Positions 22,011 through 33,122 of a stretch of 50,255 nt of DNA are shown piece after piece. How positions within the stretch are numbered: the first letter of the stretch is position 1; every line of letters begins with the position of its first letter. Below the pieces are notes generated by a model. That model searched no databases. It was not told the DNA's origin and was given only the letters and a program-made list of their open reading frames with translations. Position numbers and translations under genes: made by a program. Location of the stretch: positions 249,678-299,932 of the forward strand of contig NW_014577387.1 of assembly GCF_000485595.1 (NCBI RefSeq), in the 5' to 3' direction. Source of the stretch: Priapulus caudatus (taxonomy: Eukaryota > Priapulida > Priapulimorpha > Priapulimorphida > Priapulidae).

Positions 22011-22354
22011 CGTTTGGTTAGCGATGAAACAAAGTTTAAAAAGTGTTATGTGTACAGTAAGTAGTCTCATAAATACTTTGATAAATTATTTAAATACAGT
22101 AACTAGAGTGGCTGAAAAAAACTGGTGGACCGACGGTCCATTTAACTTGTTAAATTTACTCGACCGAGAGAGATTTTGGTGGTCTCGGACCACGGTCCAC
22201 CGCCTAACGTCGAAGACTGTATAAAAATATAAACATAATACTAAACAACCTAAAACTACCTTGGGTACATATCTGTAGTACCTGATACGACAACGACCCC
22301 ATCTGCAATACTAATACAGTAATACTACTAATAGTGATAGGGCTCATAGTCATA

Positions 22355-22543
22355 GGGTCTATGTCCCCCAGGGTACTGCCGGAACGTACCCTGGTAACTA
22401 TTTGATATGGTTAGGGTTAATGTTAGGGTTAGGGAGTAGGCATAGGCGACTCCCTAGACTCGTTAGTGGAGTAGGCGAGGTACGGTCTGGCATATTAGAT
22501 AGTACCAGGGTACGTTCCGGCAGTACCCTGGGTGCATAGACCC
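22355..22543. repeat. Inverted repeat with CAGGGTACTGCCGG arms
   Basis: The left arm (22355-22400) contains GGGTCTATG...CAGGGTACTGCCGGAACGTA. The right arm (22500-22543) is its complement, ending TGCATAGACCC. The loop contains GTTAGGGTTAGGG and a second small inverted pair (GGAGTAGGCATAGGCGACTCC). A diverged copy is at 29985-30200 and related arms occur at 30807 and 31405. Confidence 0.75.
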
Positions 22544-22989
22544 TCTCAGCCCTAATAGGGAAGGGCCAGAACTACATAGCTTAGCCCGACAAAGGTGCTT
22601 TGTTGTGAGAGTGGCCTACGTGACATGCTACCAATGTAGTACCAAAGTATGGTACCAAAACATAGTACCAAAGTACCAACACCATACCAACAAAATATTG
22701 CCATACTGCAAACAAAAATGGCTATTTGTGTGCTGGGTCTAAGCTAGGTACAAAATAAACGACCGAGTTGCAACCTCCACTTGATCAAAACGTCAGAATC
22801 CTGAAACTACATGAATTAAATAATTGAAAGCAAAACGCTGGTCGCATAGTGGCACCATGTGTTTGCTTTGTCTTGATATCCACCACAAGTTGACTTCCAT
22901 TTTTATTCCAAACCGTAATCCTAAAATATTACATTCGATCCCCTTGCTAACCTAACTTGGAGCTATGACAGGTCATGACATGAAGAACC

Positions 22990-23130
22990 AGCCTGTTATT
23001 CGCAATGTAAATAGTTAGCGACTGAGTATGTACTCAGTAAGGCAAACTAACTAGAACTCTAACTAGCCTGAATTCTTTACATTGATCCATTACTCGCCAT
23101 GTAAATGGGTAGAGTATGACTAGGTTAGAG
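22990..23130 (+). repeat. Tandem GTACTCAGTAAGGCAAACTAACTA repeats
   Basis: Words such as TACTCAGTAAGGCAAACTAA, CTAGCCTGAATTCTTTACAT and CATGTAAATGGGTAGAG are repeated here, at 30680-30810 and again at 31395-31555. The tract forms the junction between copies B and C. Confidence 0.7.
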
Positions 23131-23739
23131 TAAGGTTAGAGTAAATCGTGAGGCATTCTATACCAAAGTTTCCTGACAAGTTCATAATGAGGTAGCGGCC
23201 ATCGGGCGCACGGAGGCCGGCGTGTCTGCACGCAGAATCAAATCCATAATAAATCCCTGCGTTGCTCATACAACTCGCGACAAATAGTCTCGTAACGATT
23301 ACGCTCTACATTTTGTTAATTGTATAATAACTTTGTTAATTAGCTTTGAATAATTCGCACAATGCGCGCCTTCCCCTCGGGACCTGCTAGACGTCTGTGT
23401 GAACGAGAGCGTTAGAAGATCGTCGTAGAAATGTTAGGAGCGTAGTTAAGTGCAAGCCTTTGTGGAATAAGCAATTAGTTGATGATTATGTAATGAATGC
23501 ATGTATAGTGTAGTGCGGCTTTTTAGTCGAACGTATGTCCATTATGAGAGTAGTTTGGAAGGTATTTCTCAGCATATGAACTATACATTGAGTTTCTAAT
23601 CAAAAACGATATATGCGTCACTGTTTTTTTTATCGATTTTTTTTATCTGATCCTATCTGTAGATGTTTACACGTGCAACTTATCAAGTCACAAAATCACA
23701 GTGGAAAATTCGTAATAACCCCATACGTCAACCATTTAA

Positions 23740-23765
23740 TCAGGAGTGTATTGATACACTCCTGA
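23740..23765. mobile_element. 26-bp palindromic insertion with TTTAA duplication
   Basis: The sequence TCAGGAGTGTAT, TG, ATACACTCCTGA lies between two TTTAA words (23735-23739 and 23766-23770). Copies A (near 4507) and B (near 12715) have a single uninterrupted ATTTAATCAAAAC here, giving an empty/filled comparison. The ends match the other ATCARGAG hairpins in the window. Confidence 0.7.
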
Positions 23766-23824
23766 TTTAATCAAAACACTGTATTTCTGTTTTATGATCC
23801 CGTCTTTATATATCTCAGATATCT

Positions 23825-23825
23825 G

Positions 23826-23880
<55 letters not shown>

Positions 23881-23930
23881 TTCTATCTATATATAGATAG
23901 ATAGATCTGTATATACTAACTATATATATA
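23825..23930. repeat. TC then TA dinucleotide arrays (copy C)
   Basis: About 25 TC units followed by short TATA tracts and TAGATAGATAGAT. Confidence 0.85.
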
Positions 23931-23931
23931 T

Positions 23932-23980
23932 ATTATCAGGAGTTAATAAAGACAATTTTGTCTTTATTAACTCCTGATAT
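23932..23980. repeat. Perfect hairpin, TCAGGAG type (copy C)
   Basis: The same palindrome as in copies A and B, intact in both arms. Confidence 0.85.
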
Positions 23981-24002
23981 TATATACATCTCAGCGGTTT
24001 TG

Positions 24003-24113
24003 ACTGGTACCCGTCCCTTCTCACAAGCTCGATATATCGATGATATATCTCACGAGCTCACAAGACAAGCTCACAAGCCCTATATCGAGCTTGTGAGAAG
24101 GGACGAGTACCAG
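24003..24113. repeat. Long inverted repeat (copy C)
   Basis: Thirty-four-base arms beginning ACTGGTACCCGTCCC and ending GGGACGAGTACCAGT, with one mismatch. This is the cleanest of three copies. Confidence 0.85.
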
Positions 24114-25110
24114 TCAGTCTACTCAGCGGTTTAGCATCAGACACATTGCAACTTATAACACAGCATCTGATATACCTCTGCATATACTCAACACTCGCGC
24201 CGTCTATCGGCAAGGAACTGGGCCTTGAAGTGGTATGCTTAGAATATATGATTCTACCAAAATTTTCTACATAAATAATATTTTGGTAGCATTTTTAATG
24301 CAGAAAATGCGCGACTTTATAGCGCCGATCAACGGAAAGTAACCTTGAGCACCTAACGTAAAACTGACAATGGAAGAGGCAATGTTAGATTAAGGCCAGC
24401 GATCGTAAGGGATTATCCCGTGGCCTTATTGATAGTCATTCCAAAGCTGGGTCTAATTGGTAATTGAAGGCGCTTGAATTGAAAGTGGGTCGGTTTTTTG
24501 GAATGATAAGGATCCTCGGGATAAAGACATCTTTCCTAATGTCACGCAATGACGAGTGGAAGAAGTTGCTTTAGGGCCAGGCGTGCTCCGTTGCAGAGCT
24601 TTTGTGAATCAAGAGTATATCGATTGGCCATAATGAGCCCCTCCCAACCAGGTGGGTAAATGTTCTCTTGATCCTTTAATGTTTATGCATTTTCTACATT
24701 GTTCCCCATTAATAAAATAATTTGTTCCCTAAAATGTTATTGCGTCGTGTTCCCACGATCCAGGAAATTATAAACCACTCTTCCCCATAATTGTCGCTTG
24801 ACGCTGGGGTGAAAGGGGACCTATAATTGTGGACCCTAATGGTCCCTACAGCACACTATGTTGAAATGACCCTGAAATACTTCAAAGTTTATTGTAAACA
24901 GTCTCAGAAAACTGAAAAAATCACAAAGATGGAAAAACATAGTTTCCTCGTTCCCAAAAATCTAATCAGCAGTTCCCTTGTTCCCCGAAAATAATTCGAC
25001 AATATCCCCTGTTTCCTGAAAGTGAATGTTCCTGTTCACCTGTTCCCTAAAACCCCTGGCAGGGGCTCCATAATGGCTTGGTTTTATACCCGCGAACATA
25101 GGATATCCAA

Positions 25111-25243
25111 GAAGTTTCCAGAAAGTTTCTTTGCACGATATGGAATGTACAGGAAGTTTCTAAAATGTTCCAGTGCGCCATATTGAAAGTGAAGGACAGT
25201 TCTATTGCGCAGTAAGAAATTTCAGGGAAGTTCTAGAAGTTCT
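25111..25243. promoter_or_regulatory. HSE-like motif cluster (copy C)
   Basis: GAAgtTTCcaGAAagtTTC at 25111-25129, GAAgtTTCtaAAAtgTTC at about 25153-25170, then GAAatTTC and GAAgTTCtaGAAgTTC at 25216-25241. It is the counterpart of 5797-5930 and lies after a TTTTATACCCGCGAAC stretch common to all copies. Confidence 0.4.
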
Positions 25244-25946
25244 AATTAATTCCATTGTGTAATAATGAAAATCAATCTCTAGCGTCCTTACATGAGTCAT
25301 GCGTCACGTCCAACCATTTGTGGGGTCGAGGAACACTTTGTATATGCTTCATAACAAAGTCCGTATCTCGCTTCGTTTGGCCAGTAATTGAAATGTTCTC
25401 CTTCCGCGATCCCCTACGACCTCCAGTGACCACGCAGACCGGATCTGATCTGCTTCGCCCAACCATTGGTGGGGTCAAGAAACTTTTGTACTTTATAACA
25501 AACTCTCTATCTGGCCACGTTAAGCCACAGATAACTGTTTTGGCCTACGATGACCTCCAGTGACCTCTGAGGTCAACGACACCTATCCCACCCGGGCATG
25601 ACAGTCTCGGGTCAAGTTACCCCTGTGGATCACTTTTCAGCCGGAAAGTACCAACCGTTTGGTCGTCTATAGCCGGACGACAACGGACGAACAGACAAAC
25701 AATCACCAGAAATATTAGTAAAGATAAGCTATCCTACGTTTTAGCAAAGTTCGGAAGAATTGGCGCTTGTAATCCTTATCGAAATGTGATATTGACGGGT
25801 GCCCGCACGTCGATCACTCTGGACATATATTAGATACATTAATACAGCGCCATGCATGTGAAAGACAGGCCCTCTCACGTAAAACATGCATAGAGATCGG
25901 AATTTGCGACGCACACCTACTTCTAGTCGGGTCCTGCTCTTGTAAG

Positions 25947-26067
25947 TCTCCTTGTGAGGTTGACGAGAGATAGCGCGCCAAGACGCCCGCATCAAGAAAC
26001 ACTAGAGTCTAGTGTTTCTTGATGCGGGCGTCTTGGCGCGCTATCTCTCGTCAACCTCACAAGGAGA
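25947..26067. repeat. 121-bp perfect palindrome with 1-base centre
   Basis: Sixty-base arms (25947-26006 and 26008-26067) are exact reverse complements around a single G. The left arm begins TCTCCTTGTGAGGTTGACGA and ends AAGAAACACTAGA. Copy B holds a degraded version and copy A only the left arm. It is followed at once by a 23-bp palindrome GTATGTCTAGT-G-ACTAGACATAC (26087-26109). Confidence 0.9.
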
Positions 26068-27046
26068 GTATGTAGACACACGAGGAGTATGTCTAGTGAC
26101 TAGACATACTATAAGGTCGCGCGAAAGGTTGGGCGCTGCCTCCCGAGTATAATATTGAGATCGCGATTCGCAATACACGCGTTATATGCCCCCAAACCCT
26201 GTGCGGGCCCTATGCATTAGCATGTATGATCATGTGAAAGGCCGAGTGTTGTCTTCTAATTTAATTTATTTATGTATTTATTTATTTAAAGACGGTAAAT
26301 TAGTAAAAGATATATCAACACGAGCTAGCTTGCAAGCTCCTCACCGGCAGTGCAATAATACTGAACAAACAGTAACTTAATTAAATGTACTAGCTTAACA
26401 AGTGATGAAGTGCACTTGTGCACTAAGTGAAATATTGAGATCGGGGTTTGCAATTGAACCCCACTGCGGGCTACATGTCATCTCAATTTTAATCACGTAT
26501 ACGATCATCACAATCACATGAGCTTTCGAGAGCGAATGCCCCATATAAATGTCCCAATCCCCGCACTCTATACGTAATTAGAATAGGAGATTGGCTCTAA
26601 ATGTATATATATATTATAGATAGAGATCGACATTTGCGATGGATATATTTACCCGTCCGTTTTCAATCGCACGTGTGGCGACCGAATAACATTTCCTTTG
26701 AGAGATGACGCACACAGAGATTCTCAGACCCTCGGAACCCTTACCAAGGAGTGTTATTCGATCGACCACGTACGATTAAAAAGCGGGTCCATCCAAAAGA
26801 TATCCATCGCAAATCTGCGTCGCATCACAAAGGTGTGATAACCTTATAACTTCATAAATATATTAGTCGTCAAATTCCATGAGACGAAGACGGAAAGAGA
26901 CAAAGTTAATCAAATAGACATACGATCACATCATCAGAGATACGGGATCACAGCGGATCGCAGTAGTGTGCTCGGAAGGAAACCTCCTACTGTCTAGGTT
27001 CTCGCTGCCCATAACATTATATATATAATATATTGACATATATATA

Positions 27047-27084
27047 CATATATGTGTGTGTGTGTGCGTGTGGCCTGGGTTGTG

Positions 27085-27116
<32 letters not shown>

Positions 27117-27150
27117 TGCGTGCGTGTGTGTGTGCGCGCGCGCATGCAGC
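27047..27150. repeat. TG/TGCG microsatellite (copy C)
   Basis: TGTGTG followed by GCGTGCGTGC and a GCGCGCGC run, a potential Z-DNA tract. Confidence 0.9.
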
Positions 27151-27302
27151 CACACGCTCGTTACGACGTACGTACGCACGCGTGCACTGACGCGCACTTA
27201 CATTATATTATTAGCTATAGACCTACGTGCATGTATAAAACTCTGGTCGTGTGAAGTGAGCTACCGTACACGAGTAGAGCCAATGTATATACATTAATAT
27301 AC

Positions 27303-27515
27303 ATAATATCAAGAGTTAATAACAAAGATTTTGTTATAATGTGTTATTAGATATTGATATATTATAATATAAACATATAAATATATATATATTATTATAA
27401 ATATAACTAATAAATAAATAATATAATATATATATATATATAATATAATATATATATATATATACATATTATCAAGAGCGTATAAAGAAGCCTTCTTTAT
27501 ACGTTCTTGATATTA
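27303..27515. repeat. AT-rich zone between two ATCAAGAG hairpins (copy C)
   Basis: Left: ATCAAGAGTTAATAACA with an imperfect partner TGTTATTAGATATTGAT (27307-27357). Right: ATCAAGAGCGTATAAAGAAG (27471-27490) with CTTCTTTATACGTTCTTGAT (27492-27511), a near-perfect hairpin. TA-rich repeats lie between. The same arrangement is in copies A and B (16250-16462). Confidence 0.75.
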
Positions 27516-28334
27516 TGTTGTTTTCAGGGCAGGCCGCAGGTGGCGAGTTTTTAAAGACCAGGCTCTTGCGCGCAAATGATTCGTTATATAGATGCGAAAT
27601 GGTAGAAGGCGCACTGAAGGATGGGTACGATTAGGTAGGTTGGGTTGCTTGGCGGTTAGGTACACTTCTGCTAGGTACGAATAATTTCATTAATCTTTCA
27701 CTCGCCATCCACGATTTAAAAACTCAGCCCCGCAGCTGTGACGTGTATTTCTAGCGCGGGCGCTGCGATCGTCACATGTATTGTCTCGTAGGCCCATCTT
27801 TGCCGGTATTTATGTTTTTCACTGCAGTTGCCGCTGAATACGTTAGTCGTATCACCGCTGCTGGGTCACTTGAGAAAGTGACAAAATCATAAACAGGTAT
27901 ACTCGCTTTGGCTTCAGGTGGATGCTACTTTTTGTCTGCTGAAGACGCTGAACGATTATTGTCGAAAAGTATCAATCAACGAATCGGCCAAGTTGTTTAC
28001 ATTAGTCATACATTTGATACGCAAATTACAATGCATAGGATGACGCGCTTGAGTCTTGAGTCTTGGACACTTTATGCTAGTATATGACATATATGTCACA
28101 TTAAGTATTAAGTATGCGAGTGTCCAGTGTTCTTGTTTCTCTGAAGCCCAGTTCAGTGTGTTAAATGATTGTGTTGATATTCTTCTGTGTTCATTATTTT
28201 CTTATATCTATCTTTCTTTTAATTTTGTCTTTGTTTTTTTTTTTTTTTTTTTCGTAACATGGTTACTACAGATATGCTACCCGAGAGGTTTTAGGCTGTT
28301 AGTATTATGTTTATTTTCTATATGATCGTGATGT

Positions 28335-28410
28335 TTAGGGTTAGAGTTAGAGTTAGAGTTAGGAGTTAGAGTTAGACGTTAGGGTTAGGTTGTTATAGGG
28401 TTAGGGTACA
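28335..28410 (+). repeat. TTAGGG/TTAGAG degenerate telomere-type repeats (copy C)
   Basis: GGGTTAGAGTTAGAGTTAGAG-type units followed by GGGTTAGGTT and GTACACTTCTGCTAGTAC. The downstream inverted partner has AACCCTAAAACC near 28741. Confidence 0.75.
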
Positions 28411-29099
28411 CTTCTGCTAGTACAAGTCTGGACACTTTGTGTATACATATATGTACCTCAGGTAGCATTATCTGTAGTAGCCTGTTACTGACAACGACCC
28501 CTTGAGCGTCACTAATGTGTAAGTCGCCGGTGGCAATATTCGATTTTACAGCCTAATAGTAATATAAATAGTCTATACCGTACTATTACTAATGCTGAAG
28601 GCGATCGTTGTCGCGTGATCAGGTACTACAGATATGTACCGAGGTACATATATCAGGGTTCTGGCCCGCGCTCGTAGGCGGCGAAAGCCAATCTAGGGGT
28701 CAGGACCAGACCTTGTAGTTTACTACAGAAGTTGTACCCAACCCTAAAACCATACCCTAAAACATACCGTCATATTAAACAGTCTTCACTGCAAAATTTC
28801 TAAACAACTGGACCTTCCGGTCCACCAAGCTAGCCAAAATTTACGGAGCCAGCACTAAATTTTACTGCGACCCAATACTATTTTGACATTTTTGACAATT
28901 AAAGAACAAAAACATAATATCATTTGTATTTTACCTCTATAGCTAAATACCTTTACAACCACTGCTATGAAACAGCTAACAGTAGATAATACGCTATCAA
29001 AGATATACTCACATATACCTTCCTACACACTACAAATAGAAGCTGCAAATAGAACAACAAAATCTTGCGTTATCGTCAGTGAGCATGTATCACAACATA

Positions 29100-29620
29100 A
29101 CTCTTCTACAACAGCGGCCTATGATAACAGTAAGGATACTTATCAAACATCTTATTCCACATACCTGCATACAAACTGCTTATGATAACCGCTAAGTAGA
29201 TGATACTATATCAAACATTTGATCACCATTACCTGCTACAAACTGCTATGATAAACATAAGCGATAACTTATCAAACATTATCACATACCTTTCTACAAA
29301 CTGCCTATGATAACAGTCAAGGATATCTTAATCAAACACCTTATCAACATACCTTCTACAAACTCGCTGATAACAGTAAGGATTACTATCAAGACAGTTT
29401 ATCAATACCTTCTACAAACAGACTATATGTAACAGTAGGATACTTATCAAACATTTTCACATACTTTCTACAACACTCTATGATAACAGTAGAATAACCC
29501 TATCAAATATACATCACATTACCTTCTACACACATGCTAATATAACAGTAAGAATACTATCAAAATATTACATCACATACCTTCTACACACTGTATGATA
29601 AGCATAAGAATAACCTATGA
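29100..29620 (+). repeat. 56-bp satellite array (copy C)
   Basis: About nine units with indel noise. 29100-29412 is the same sequence as 9761-10073. The array passes into the degraded foldback arm near 29620. Confidence 0.85.
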
Positions 29621-30806
29621 CGTTGAGTTAGCGATGAACAAAGTTTAAAACGTTGTCTATGACAGTAAAGCTAGTCTCATAAATAACTTATAAATTATTT
29701 AAATACAGTACTAGAGTGGCGAAAAAAACTGCGTGGATCCGCACGAGTCATTAACTTGTTATAATTATACTTCGACCGACTGATCAGATTTATGCGTAGC
29801 CGATCTCGACCACGGTCCACCGCCTACCCGTCGAAACTGTATTAAAAATATAAACATATATACTAAACAACCTAAAACTACTCGAGTAACAATCTTCAGT
29901 AACCTTATACGACAAACGACCCCATACTGCATAGAAACTAATTATCAGTAATACTACAATAGTGATAGCGCGCTATATTCAGTAGCGCTCTAATTCCCCC
30001 AGGCCACGGCGCGCGCCCCGGGCTACTGCCGCGAACTTACCCTGTTAACTATTTTATATGGTGTTCAGGGTTTAATGTTATAGGTTAGGAGTAGGCATAG
30101 GCGACTCCTAGATCGTTAACTGGAGTAGGCCGAGTACGGTCTGCATATAGAATAGTACCAGAGTTACGTCCGCAGGCCCTGGGAGGCATAGACCCTCTCA
30201 GCGCCTAATAGGGAAGGCCAGAACTACATAGCTTTACCCGACAAAGCGTAGCTTTTGTGAGAGTGGCCTACGTGACATGGCTACCAATGTAGTACCAAAA
30301 GTATGGCACCAAAACATAGTACAAATAACCAACACCATACCACAATAATATTGCTACTTGCAAACGAAAAAGGCCGTATTTGTGTGCTGCGTCCTAAGCT
30401 AGGTAACAAAATAAACGACGAGTTTGCCAAACCTCCACTTGAATCAAAACGTCAGAACCTGCAAAACTACACCAGATGAATTAAATAATTGAAAGCAAAA
30501 AACGTGCGTCATATGCATAGCTGGCCACCATGTTGTTGCTTTGTCTTGATATCCACCAACAAGTTGACTTCCATTTTATTCCAATACCGTAATCCTAAAA
30601 GATTACATTGATCCCACTTAGACCTACCCCTAACTTAGGAGCTATGACAGGTCATGACATGAAAAACCAGCCTGTTACTCCCAATTGTAAATAGTAGCGA
30701 ACTGAGTATATACTCAGTAAGCCAAACTAACTAGAGCCCCTAACTAGCCTGAATTCTTACATTGATCATACTCCATTAAAGAGGATATAGAGTATATACT
30801 CAGTAA

Positions 30807-31405
30807 GGCTATAGGTTAGATGTCCCCGGGTAAAATATCGGAGGCTACGCCTGGTACGGTTCGTATATGGAAAGTACCGTCGACATAATATCTGCTGCAA
30901 TACCCTTGCATTGCCCCACCATACCTGACTTTCACACACACAGTCTGTGAAACAGCAAAAATATTGAGATTAATTGATGAATCATCTATTAATATGAATA
31001 ATTTAGACAATAATAAAAAGTAGCTAGTCTCGTAGTTTAATGTTATCATGTAATACTATTCATTACCAATAAATAGAAATGCGTTGATATTGACATCAAA
31101 TAAAAAATACAATATGCACGTGACGCGGCAATACTTTGCGGGCGGAAATACCTCACCCCCAGTATAGGGGAGAGCGTAAATATGTTTGTCGTCACTATAA
31201 ATATATCATTTTTTTGCAAACCATATGCATATAAAATATATGGTTCTGCATGATTTCATGATCAGTTGCTGAAGTCAGTGTACTGTGGACAATGCAGGGT
31301 ACGCAGGACATATCGTATAGTACCCCGACGGTACTTTCCGATATATCGAACCGTACCCAGGGTACCCTCCGAATAGTACCCTGGGGGACATAGACCTATC
31401 AGCTT
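30807..31405. mobile_element. Foldback element, about 600 bp, about 100-bp inverted arms
   Basis: The left arm (30807-30913) contains GATGTCCCCGGGTA, ATCGGAGGCTACGC, TGGTACGGTTCG and GGAAAGTACCGTCG. The right arm (31294-31405) contains their complements, CGACGGTACTTTCC, CGAACCGTACCCA and GGGGGACATAGACCTA. The interior is AT-rich and non-coding. The arms are related to the inverted repeat at 22355-22543. It lies between TACTCAGTAAGG repeats. Confidence 0.7.
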
Positions 31406-31548
31406 CAGTAAGACAAACTAACTAAAATCAAATAGAAGTATTAGAACCCTAAATCTAGCCTGAATTCTTTACATTGATCCATTACTCGCCATGTAAATGG
31501 GTAGAGTATGTACTCAGTAAGGCAAACTAACTAAAATCGAATAGAAGT

Positions 31549-31650
31549 AGGGGGAGGGGGAGGGGAGCATGCCCCTGAACCACCCTAGCATCGCATGCCT
31601 TGGGCACGCCTTCACTCAAATATCACCCCCCCCCCATCTCCTGAACGCTA
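31549..31650. repeat. Dispersed G-rich/C-rich repeat fragment
   Basis: GGGGGAGGGGGAGGGGAGCATGCCCCTGAACCACCC, in part, followed by a run of ten C. A similar tail, GGGAGAGCATGCCCCCGCCCC, occurs at 47810-47875, so it is a dispersed repeat of unknown class. Confidence 0.5.
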
Positions 31651-31975
31651 GATCTGCCCTTGTAATACTACGCCCTGGTCTAACCCTAATCTATAATGAC
31701 TGTTGTAGACTTTGTACTCCAGTCTATCTCACTATGATGCAGATTAATTGTATAGCGTTGGTATTAGTATAAATAAAATAAGAAACCAACCCGATATTCA
31801 TAACCTCCTTATAACCGGATCAACCAGTTAGATCTACATTAGTGTGGGAATAGAATGAGTGCAAGAGGAAGCTGGTTACACATTACGTATGTGCCCCTGG
31901 CATGTTAGGTATAGAACAACAAAACAAAAAGAGAATATGAACTTGGTGCACGGATCTCGATCACTTTCAGCATTT

Positions 31976-32275
31976 GGGGTGGCCTGTTTGTTTGGGACAA
32001 CCCCATCTGATCTGTATCGCTTGATCCTGATCAGCCCAAACAAATGCCAGCGCACCTCCACGGCTCCACTAATGGCTCAACGGTCTCTGTGGCCTATCAC
32101 AGGATTGGTTCGTAACTAGCAACAAGCAGTGGTTCACTGGGTCACATGCTACCATCCTCACATGCAGGTTCAGATCATGTGGATCAAGTTGAGTGGATCC
32201 GGCCAAATAAACGGCTAGTTCGTGGGACGCACATGAAATCTGCTTCGTGTGATCCGCCTAAAAACAAGTGCACCC
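31976..32275. mobile_element. MITE related to 1994-2294
   Basis: It begins GGGGTGGCCTGTTTGTTTGG and ends AAAAACAAGTGCACCC, preceded by TTT and followed by TT. Internal words shared with the first copy include CTGTGGCCTATCACAGGATGG-like and GATCCTGATC sequences. The termini are more diverged than in the first copy, so it is an older insertion. Confidence 0.6.
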
Positions 32276-32654
32276 TTGCATGGTCAGATGCTATCTAGTA
32301 TAGGTTCTACTAGGTATACTCTCTAAGTAGCTAGGTGTATGATAAGGAAGTTGAATCCTCGTTCGCTGGATAGTCTGTGAGCATTGTGACAGGCTGGTTG
32401 TATTGGTGACACTGAGGCTGGCCATTGTAAATTTTTGCGTCCCGATTATTGTAGACGGGACAGTGATTGTACGTTGTCATCCAAGCCACGAGGGATTCAG
32501 AGTACCCAGTGTTATGTGCCAGGGTAGACCTTAAGAGAATTCACTGCTTCACCCAGAGTTTGAACTCGCAGCCTTTGATGAAGTGAATGGTGAATACACT
32601 ATAATCATTGAACAACCATGGCTGTCAGTTTTCACACTTGTTACATTTCATTTT

Positions 32655-32964
32655 AGGCGTGTTCACACACAAGAAAAACCGCGCTGCTCATCCCGCTAAT
32701 AGCGGAGATAATAGTGAGCTAATTGTGTCGTTGTTCACACAGGCGGAAATATCTCGCTAATCGCCGAGCGGGATAACACGCCGCGGTGCAAATAAGCGCG
32801 CTTATTCCAAATTAGCGCAGTCGTAAGTGTTCTTTGCAGCGCGCTATTTTGAGCGCGATTTGGTGAGCTAATTGCGTTCACACTTGTAAAAAGCTCGGTT
32901 TTTCGAGCGGGCTGCAAAAACCGGGTTTTGCAGCCCGCTAATTCGCGCCAGTGTGAACGCACCT
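32655..32964. mobile_element. MITE with AGGCGTGTTCACAC termini
   Basis: The left end AGGCGTGTTCACAC and right end GTGTGAACGCACCT are near-perfect inverted repeats flanked by TTT. The 310-bp interior is rich in TAGCGGG and GCGCGC words and forms further hairpins (AAAAACC...GGTTTTT, CAGCCCGCTAAT...). Short inverted-repeat elements with this kind of GTTCACAC end are common in animal genomes. The superfamily cannot be assigned from this copy alone. Confidence 0.75.
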
Positions 32965-33026
32965 TTTGTATGCACGTGGATTAGATACACATCGAACAGT
33001 GTTCTCATTATGTGACGTTTTTATAG

Positions 33027-33122
33027 ATCACTTTCTTAAACATCAGAATCCTGCCACTGTTGCACTTTTCACGTGTGACCGAGGAGGACATGAGGGAGAA
33101 ACTGAAAAGTTCAAAACCTCAG
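33027..33122 (+). CDS. Candidate upstream exon of the phosphatase gene
   Basis: A 96-base open stretch lies between acceptor TTTTTATAG and donor CAG|GTTTGT. It reads ITFLNIRILPLLHFSRVTEE then DMREKLKSSKPQ, with both boundaries in phase 0, which joins in frame to the exon at 33743 (SSPPTSQ). The charged TEEDMREKLKSSK stretch looks coding, but no family match is recognised and the acceptor is weak. Confidence 0.3.

Larger units (their letters stand above)
21391..22220. repeat. Large inverted repeat (foldback) with poly-A and satellite in its loop
   Basis: The left arm CAGTCTTCGACGTTAGGCGG from 21391 to about 21590 is matched inverted by about 22012-22220, ending CCGCCTAACGTCGAAGACTG. The arms include GGTGGACCGTGGTC, GTTAAATGGACCG and the stretch CTTTGATAA. 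The loop holds a 48-bp poly-A tract and four 56-bp satellite units. A degraded right arm is repeated in copy C (29620-29850). Confidence 0.75.
10099..23110 (+). repeat. Long repeat unit, copy B (with insertions)
   Basis: The second copy of the long unit follows copy A from about position 39 but lacks the BRCT segment (11430-11600 joins directly to the equivalent of 3330). It carries its own insertions: a MITE (16521-17010) and a Penelope-like element (18657-20628). It also contains 20760-23110, partly matched again at 29600-30800. The intervals 13070-13980, 14130-14820, 14950-15970 and 17180-17800 hold no recognisable gene. Confidence 0.8.
23110..30800 (+). repeat. Long repeat unit, copy C (starts mid-unit)
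   Basis: Copy C starts at the point equivalent to 3890 and 12105 (GACTAGGTTAGAGTAAGGTT) and lacks the CT-rich, CTG and CCTG portions. It is the least corrupted copy in the middle section. It has extra segments not in A or B, including the 31-bp palindromic insertion at 23740 and about 40 bp at 24374-24415. The intervals 24120-25105, 25250-25940 and 26110-27020 show no recognisable gene. Confidence 0.85.
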
